The translations under genes were made by a program, and so were the position numbers. From Clostridium sporogenes (GTDB taxonomy: Bacteria; Bacillota; Clostridia; Clostridiales; Clostridiaceae), in NCBI RefSeq assembly GCF_001020205.1, contig NZ_CP011663.1, positions 4,078,991-4,142,990 of the forward strand: 64,000 bases of DNA. The letters run 5' to 3'. Each line of letters starts with the position of its first letter. Positions within the stretch are counted from its first letter, which is position 1. The notes under the pieces are model-generated. The model did not search any database, was not told the origin of the DNA, and worked only from the letters and a program-made list of their open reading frames with translations. This document shows positions 60,049-64,000 of this stretch, one piece after another.

Positions 60049-61446
60049 CTACTTTCCTAAACAAAATTCAGAAAATATTTTATCTATAATGTTCTCATCT
60101 AAAGTATCACCAGTAATTTCCCCAAGATATTTCCACCCATTTCTAATATCTATAGAAGCTAAATCTATTGATATTTCATCTGATAAAGTTTCTATCGCTT
60201 GAAGACAAGCTTCTTTAGCTCTTATTAAAGCTTCCTGGTGCCTAGCATTTGTAACTATAAGTTCATCAGATTTTATCTCTCCACTAAAGAAAAGATCTTT
60301 TATACATTCTTTTAACTCATTTAATCCTGAATTGTTTTTAACTGATGTTTTTATTATATATTTAGAATCTAATCCTTTTATAAAATGATTTTCTTTATTT
60401 AAATCTTTATTTAAATCTTTATTTAAATCTAATTTATTTAATAAAACTATATATTTTTTATTTTTTATAAACTCCATTATTTCTATATCTTCTTCGTCTA
60501 TTTTTCTACTTAAATCTAACATAAATATAACTAAGTCAGCTTCATCTATCTTTTCTTTTGATTTTTCTACACCAATTTTTTCTACTACATCTTCTGTTTC
60601 TCTTATTCCCGCTGTATCTACTATTTTTATAGGTATTCCGTCAATATTTATATATTCTTCTATAACATCTCTTGTAGTACCTGGTATTTCTGTAACTATA
60701 GCTTTATTTTCATTAATTAACGCATTTAACAAAGAAGATTTTCCTACATTAGGTTTTCCAACTATTACAGTATTTAACCCTTCTCTTAATATTTTACCTT
60801 CTTCTGATGCACTTATCAAATTATCTATTTTATTTATTATTTCTTTTAAATCTACTTTAATTTTTTGACCTGTTATTTCCTCTAAATCATCTTCAGGATA
60901 ATCTACAGTAGCTTCTATATGTGCTATAATTTTAATCATTTTATTTCTAATAGAATTAATTTCCTTTGAAAGAGTTCCTTCGGCTTGCTTTAATGCAGAT
61001 TTCATAGAAAGATCTGTTTTAGATCTTATTATATCTATAACAGCCTCTGCTTGACTTAAATCTATTCTTCCATTTAAAAAAGCCCTTTTAGTAAATTCTC
61101 CTGGCTCTGCAAGCCTTGCTCCAGATTTAATTAATTCTTTTAATATTTTTTTTGTTGGTATTACACCCCCATGACAATTAATTTCTAAAGTATCCTCAGC
61201 AGTGAAACTTCTAGGTCCTTTCATATAACTTACCAACACTTCATCTATTATTTCTTTACTTTCTTTTTCAATTATAAAACCATATCTCATAGAATAAGGT
61301 TTTATATCATCTAATGATCTATCATTTTTACCTTTAAATATACTACTTACTATATCTAATGACTTATCTCCTGATATTCTTATAATAGATATACCGCCTT
61401 CTCCTAGTGGTGTTGCTACAGCAGCTATATTATCAAATTCTTTCAT
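60049..61446 (-). CDS. mnmE: tRNA modification GTPase MnmE (TrmE)
   Basis: A 465-residue GTPase. The N-terminal tetrahydrofolate-binding domain (1-118) contains NCHGGVIPTKKIL and GEFTKRAFLNGRIDLSQAEAV. The G domain has GKPNVGKSSLLNALI near 228, DTAGIRETEDVVE near 273 and NKLD near 337. The C-terminus ends in FCLGK with the conserved Cys. Just after the G4 motif is a three-fold repeat of LNKD, encoded by exact 12-base DNA repeats. It is a partner of MnmG. Confidence 0.96.
   Translation of the reverse strand: MKEFDNIAAVATPLGEGGISIIRISGDKSLDIVSSIFKGKNDRSLDDIKPYSMRYGFIIEKESKEIIDEVLVSYMKGPRSFTAEDTLEINCHGGVIPTKKILKELIKSGARLAEPGEFTKRAFLNGRIDLSQAEAVIDIIRSKTDLSMKSALKQAEGTLSKEINSIRNKMIKIIAHIEATVDYPEDDLEEITGQKIKVDLKEIINKIDNLISASEEGKILREGLNTVIVGKPNVGKSSLLNALINENKAIVTEIPGTTRDVIEEYINIDGIPIKIVDTAGIRETEDVVEKIGVEKSKEKIDEADLVIFMLDLSRKIDEEDIEIMEFIKNKKYIVLLNKLDLNKDLNKDLNKENHFIKGLDSKYIIKTSVKNNSGLNELKECIKDLFFSGEIKSDELIVTNARHQEALIRAKEACLQAIETLSDEISIDLASIDIRNGWKYLGEITGDTLDENIIDKIFSEFCLGK
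60394..60429. repeat. 12-bp tandem repeat, three exact copies, inside mnmE
   Basis: Three consecutive copies of TTTATTTAAATC (60394-60405, 60406-60417, 60418-60429). In frame they encode DLNK units right after the NKLD motif of the G domain, so copy-number changes would keep the frame. Confidence 0.9.
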
Positions 61447-61485
61447 AAAATCACCTCTTTTTACAAATTACAAATAATATAAAAA

Positions 61486-61503
61486 GAAAGCCTTTAGGCT
61501 TTC
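61486..61503 (-). terminator. Terminator after jag with the stop codon in the loop
   Basis: On the minus strand GAAAGCC, loop TAAA, GGCTTTC, then TTTTTATATT. The loop contains the jag TAA stop codon. It separates the rpmH-to-jag unit from mnmE. Confidence 0.8.
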
Positions 61504-62120
61504 CTTAAATTTATTACAACTTTTCTAAAAGGTTCTTCACCTTCACTATAGGTTTCAACATAGTTATTATTTTGGAGTTCTGAATGTATTATTCTTCTCT
61601 CATAAGGATTCATAGGTTCTAATTTAACTGGTCTACCAGATTCTCTCACTTTATGTCCTAATCTTCTTGCTAGTTTTTTTAATGTTTCTTCCCTTTTATC
61701 TCTATAATTTTCTGTATCTAGTATAACTCTTTTGTAATGGCAACTTTGATCTTTATTAATTACAAGACTAACTAGATATTGTAGAGAATCTAAAGTTTCG
61801 CCTCTATATCCTATGATTATACCCATGTCTGATCCTGATAAATCTATTTTTATTACATCTTTATTTTCCTTTATATTTATATTAGCTTCTACATTCATAC
61901 TTTTTAATATAGATTCTAAAAAATCTCTAACTTCTTTTTCATAATCTTTTTTTAACTTCATTTCTATTTTTGCAGGTCTTGTACCTATAAAATTAAGGAA
62001 TCCCTTGCTTCCTTCATCAATAATTTTTATTTCTACCTTATCTTTTGAAGTATTTAACTCCATTAATCCATGATTAATGGCTTCTTCTATTGTCTTCCCA
62101 GTCATTTCAATAACTTTCAT
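61494..62120 (-). CDS. jag: RNA-binding protein Jag (SpoIIIJ-associated, KH-R3H)
   Basis: A 208-residue protein: N-terminal Jag-N domain (MKVIEMTGKTIEEAI), KH domain around 80-140 with IIGYRGETLDSLQYL, and R3H domain with DTENYRDKREETLKKLARRLGHKVRESGRPVKLEPMNPYERRIIH. It binds RNA and, with YidC, influences envelope synthesis and sporulation. I use the ATG at 62120; an in-frame GTG four codons upstream is only one base from the GGGGG ribosome site. Confidence 0.95.
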   Translation of the reverse strand: MKVIEMTGKTIEEAINHGLMELNTSKDKVEIKIIDEGSKGFLNFIGTRPAKIEMKLKKDYEKEVRDFLESILKSMNVEANINIKENKDVIKIDLSGSDMGIIIGYRGETLDSLQYLVSLVINKDQSCHYKRVILDTENYRDKREETLKKLARRLGHKVRESGRPVKLEPMNPYERRIIHSELQNNNYVETYSEGEEPFRKVVINLRKA

Positions 62121-62137
62121 GCCCCAAGTCACACCCC

Positions 62138-62791
62138 CTAGGCCTCAGCTTTACCTCTTAGCTCCATTTTTTTCATTATAACTGTTTGTATTATTTGAAT
62201 TAAGTTATTTATAACCCAGTATAATACTAGGGCTGATTTTAACTTCCAACTTATTACTATCATAAAAATAGACATACCTATATTCATTGACTTCATCTGT
62301 CCAGCCTGTGAACTATCTCCAGATGCCATTAATGTTCCAGAAAAATATGTAGTTGCACCTGAAAGCACTGCTAAAACTACATCTGGCTTAGCTAAATCTT
62401 TTACCCATAAGAAACTTACACCATTTATACCAGTTAAAGTATTAAATACATAATACAATGCTATAAATATTGGCCATTGTATTAATAAAGGTAAGCATCC
62501 TCCTAAAGGATTTACTCCTTTTTCTTTATAAAGTTCCATAGTTTTTTGATTTAATCTTTGAGGATCATTTTTATATTTTGCTTGTAATTTCTTTATTTCT
62601 GGTTGTAGTTCATTCATTCTAAGTGAAGATTTTGTTTGCTTTATGTTTAAAGGAAGTATTAATAGTCTTATTATTAATGTAACTAAAATTATAGCTATAC
62701 CATAAGAAAAGTTAGGATTGCTAATTACATTTGATACAGCTGCATGTATAAATGCAAAAAACTGTACAAAAGCATTATTTAAATATTTCAA
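62138..62791 (-). CDS. yidC: Membrane protein insertase YidC/SpoIIIJ
   Basis: A 217-residue insertase with five membrane helices. The first conserved helix, YGIAIILVTLIIRLLILPLNIKQTKSS, carries the hydrophilic-groove Arg. GVNPLGGCLPLLIQWPIFIALYYVFN and VLYWVINNLIQIIQTVIMKK follow. It lacks the Cys-lipobox signal peptide seen in Bacillus SpoIIIJ. It inserts membrane proteins with or without Sec. Confidence 0.96.
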   Translation of the reverse strand: MKYLNNAFVQFFAFIHAAVSNVISNPNFSYGIAIILVTLIIRLLILPLNIKQTKSSLRMNELQPEIKKLQAKYKNDPQRLNQKTMELYKEKGVNPLGGCLPLLIQWPIFIALYYVFNTLTGINGVSFLWVKDLAKPDVVLAVLSGATTYFSGTLMASGDSSQAGQMKSMNIGMSIFMIVISWKLKSALVLYWVINNLIQIIQTVIMKKMELRGKAEA

Positions 62792-62816
62792 ATTTTTAAA
62801 CCTCCTGATTTTGCAT

Positions 62817-63026
62817 TTATTTTAGCGGATCATAACCACCTTTATTAAAAGGATGGCATCTTATTATTCTCTTTATTGAAATTAATGTGCCTTTTAATGC
62901 ACCATATTTTTCTATAGCTTCCATTGAATATTGAGAACAAGTAGGATAAAACCTACAACTAGGCCTCTTTAAAGGAGATATATATTTCCTATATATCTTA
63001 ATAATACATATTAATAAATTTTTCAA
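62817..63026 (-). CDS. yidD: Membrane protein insertion efficiency factor YidD
   Basis: A 69-residue protein with the family core YISPLKRPSCRFYPTCSQYSMEAIEKYG and IIRCHPFNKGGYDPLK; three conserved Cys. The start is TTG and overlaps the rnpA stop as TTGA, so the two are translationally coupled. It sits between rnpA and yidC as usual. Confidence 0.95.
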   Translation of the reverse strand: MKNLLICIIKIYRKYISPLKRPSCRFYPTCSQYSMEAIEKYGALKGTLISIKRIIRCHPFNKGGYDPLK

Positions 63027-63358
63027 TTATATATGCCTGCCTTTTTTAATAAATTTATTAATGCATTTTCTATATCCTTATAATCCTTATCATTAGAACT
63101 ATTTCTAGCTATAAAAACTAAATCATAACCTTTTTTCATGTTTTCATCTACATTCAATCTATAGCTTTCTTTTATTAATCTTTTTACTCTATTTCTAATT
63201 ACACTTTTCCCAACTTTTTTACTGACAGATACACCTAATCTATTTATATTACACCTATTTTTACATATGTATAATACTAAAAGCCTATTAGAATAAGACT
63301 TGCCTCTTCTATATACATGTCTAAATTCTTTATTCTTTCTTATTTTATTTTCTTTCAT
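63023..63358 (-). CDS. rnpA: Ribonuclease P protein component
   Basis: A 111-residue basic protein subunit of RNase P, which matures tRNA 5' ends. The central RNR motif is in SVIRNRVKRLIKESYR; the N-terminus has EFRHVYRRGKS. Its AAGGAG ribosome site is at the edge of a hairpin 3' arm. Confidence 0.97.
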   Translation of the reverse strand: MKENKIRKNKEFRHVYRRGKSYSNRLLVLYICKNRCNINRLGVSVSKKVGKSVIRNRVKRLIKESYRLNVDENMKKGYDLVFIARNSSNDKDYKDIENALINLLKKAGIYN

Positions 63359-63370
63359 AGATTATATTCT

Positions 63371-63411
63371 CCTTTTTTCTGCATCTGCAGAAAAAGGCCA
63401 CTAATGCGGCC
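63371..63411 (-). promoter_or_regulatory. Double hairpin between rpmH and rnpA
   Basis: On the minus strand, GGCC-8-GGCC followed by TTTTT (63394-63411) resembles a weak terminator. It is followed by CCTTTTTCTG/CAGAAAAAAGG (63371-63397), whose 3' arm contains part of the rnpA Shine-Dalgarno. This could set the higher output of L34 over RnpA. Confidence 0.5.
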
Positions 63412-63412
63412 C

Positions 63413-63547
63413 TTATGCTGTCAATCTTTTTCTTCCTTTTTGTCTTCTTTTTCTAAGAATATTTCTTCCTGATGAAGTCTTCATTCTTTTTCTAAAACCA
63501 TGTTCTTTTTTTCTTTGTCTCTTTTTTGGTTGATATGTCATAAACAT
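63413..63547 (-). CDS. rpmH: 50S ribosomal protein L34
   Basis: A 44-residue, strongly basic L34 with the near-universal MTYQPKKRQRKKEHGFRKRM segment and the GRKRLTA end. AGGAGG lies 10 bases before the first ATG; a second ATG two codons later is also possible. First gene of the rpmH-rnpA-yidD-yidC-jag unit, beside the origin. Confidence 0.97.
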   Translation of the reverse strand: MFMTYQPKKRQRKKEHGFRKRMKTSSGRNILRKRRQKGRKRLTA

Positions 63548-63659
63548 TTTCACAGCACCTCCTTTTGAGATCTTATAAATAATTAACATCCTTTTTTATA
63601 TTAAAGATGTTATCCTTATTTGCATACATTATACTCCTAATTTAAAGTTTCACTATTAA

Positions 63660-63688
63660 ATTATATATTTGTAGTCTTATAATGTCAA
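63660..63688 (-). promoter_or_regulatory. Promoter of the rpmH operon
   Basis: Exact vegetative consensus on the minus strand: TTGACA (63683-63688), 17-base spacer, TATAAT (63660-63665). The leader of about 105 bases contains a TAACATC...GATGTTA hairpin (63584-63612). Confidence 0.85.
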
Positions 63689-63723
63689 GAAAAGTAAAGC
63701 AATATACTTAGTTTTTATTTTTT

Positions 63724-63732
63724 TGTGGATAA
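63724..63732 (-). promoter_or_regulatory. DnaA box 1 (perfect)
   Basis: TTATCCACA on the minus strand, exact consensus. Confidence 0.9.
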
Positions 63733-63776
63733 CTTCTTGAATACCTATATAGGTTTTGATATTATTATTAAAGGAC

Positions 63777-63785
63777 TGTTGATAA
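63777..63785 (-). promoter_or_regulatory. DnaA box 2 (variant)
   Basis: TTATCAACA on the minus strand, one mismatch to the consensus. Confidence 0.75.
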
Positions 63786-63802
63786 CTTTTAATACATATA
63801 AC

Positions 63803-63811
63803 TTATCCACA
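63803..63811 (+). promoter_or_regulatory. DnaA box 3 (perfect)
   Basis: TTATCCACA on the plus strand, exact consensus and opposite in orientation to its neighbours. Confidence 0.9.
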
Positions 63812-63813
63812 GC

Positions 63814-63822
63814 TGTTGATAA
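63814..63822 (-). promoter_or_regulatory. DnaA box 4 (variant)
   Basis: TTATCAACA on the minus strand, 2 bases from box 3. Confidence 0.75.
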
Positions 63823-63825
63823 CTT

Positions 63826-63834
63826 TGTGCATAA
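63826..63834 (-). promoter_or_regulatory. DnaA box 5
   Basis: TTATGCACA on the minus strand, fitting the TTATNCACA consensus, 3 bases from box 4. Confidence 0.8.
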
Positions 63835-64000
63835 CTTGTTCACTTTGTTTTATTTTTTTATACTAATATATATTAGTATTAGTATTTATACGGATTATGG
63901 TTTATTCATTAGTGTTAATTTTTTTTATTTTCTTATGTTAATAATTAATTTTACTATTTTTATATAACCATAATTATAAACATGTGAATATTTTTTTCAA

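Larger units (their letters stand above)
63548..64000. other. Origin-proximal intergenic region (left part of oriC/dnaA upstream region)
   Basis: About 450 bases without a protein gene. It holds the rpmH promoter and leader, five DnaA-box-like sites between 63724 and 63834, and a very AT-rich tail up to the window edge that could be a DNA-unwinding element. dnaA is not in the window but should lie just beyond. Confidence 0.8.

Noticed and set aside
63725..63967. 80-codon plus-strand ORF in the origin region
   Set aside because: It covers the DnaA boxes and AT-rich unwinding region; no Shine-Dalgarno and typical low-complexity composition.
1..64000. Prophage, insertion sequence or defence system
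   Set aside because: No transposase, integrase, restriction-modification or phage structural gene was seen; nearly all genes are core or common clostridial families with uniform composition.

Overview
The window looks like the stretch of chromosome immediately left of the replication origin of a low-GC Clostridium (sensu stricto). It is very AT-rich, has strong AGGAGG ribosome binding sites with many TTG/GTG starts, and carries clostridial families: [FeFe]-hydrogenase maturation, LonC, YyaC, YtvI, MazG-like, DUF1858, DUF3343 and double-cubane-cluster reductases. Content and order fit the C. botulinum group I / C. sporogenes neighbourhood, but I cannot fix the species from this window. The right edge (about 63.55-64.0 kb) is an AT-rich region with five DnaA-box-like sites next to rpmH, so dnaA should start just outside the window. 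With the origin on the right, minus-strand genes are co-directional with replication. Most housekeeping genes here are on the minus strand. The plus-strand genes (hyd cluster, symporter, glycosyltransferase, S8 protease, DnaD/DnaC, desulfurase-ytvI-yyaC) run head-on.

Layout. 0-4 kb: a TM1266-type regulator plus hydE, hydG and hydF, the H-cluster maturation operon, with no hydrogenase gene in view. 4.3-13.7 kb: accessory genes: sodium symporter, a 33-codon ORF, glycosyltransferase, PHP phosphoesterase, dimeric dUTPase, YdcZ-like transporter, two LysR regulators, a subtilisin-like protease and a 2-hydroxyacid dehydrogenase. 13.9-24.8 kb: a complete 13-gene type II fatty-acid operon on the minus strand (FabX-like, fabT, fabH, acpP, fabK, fabD, fabG, fabF, accB, fabZ, accC, accD, accA). 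Its promoter carries two tandem FabT-type palindromes. 24.9-28 kb: M23 peptidase, then a DnaD/DnaC primosome pair. 28.06-29.04 kb: eleven tRNA genes in a repeated Glu-Val-Asp-Thr arrangement. 29.2-38.3 kb: PPDK regulator, CoA-binding protein, two flavoproteins, acyl-ACP thioesterase, DUF1858, purA, DUF3006 and a phosphohexomutase. 38.6-46.8 kb: dnaB, lonC, rplI, gdpP, DUF2232, MazG-like, rpsR, ssb, rpsF. 46.9-51 kb: two tandem double-cubane reductases, DUF951, MscS and DUF3343. 51-54.2 kb: class V aminotransferase, ytvI-like, yyaC and ykuS-like. 54.2-63.5 kb: the classical origin cluster DUF4446, parB, parA, noc, rsmG, mnmG, mnmE, jag, yidC, yidD, rnpA, rpmH, with two perfect parS sites.

Most notable is the first gene of the fab operon, a flavoprotein of the nitronate monooxygenase family with a C-terminal four-cysteine cluster. 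It closely resembles Helicobacter FabX, the FMN/[4Fe-4S] dehydrogenase-isomerase that makes unsaturated fatty acids. It sits where Streptococcus carries fabM. Clostridia lack fabA and fabM, so it is a strong candidate for their missing unsaturated fatty-acid enzyme. A second theme is compact RNA signalling. Several Shine-Dalgarno sequences lie inside hairpin or terminator 3' arms (ykuS-like, yyaC, the 33-codon ORF, rnpA). Two operon terminators carry the stop codon in their loop (accA, jag). One parS site doubles as the noc terminator, and the fab promoter -35 lies in the loop of the preceding gene's terminator.
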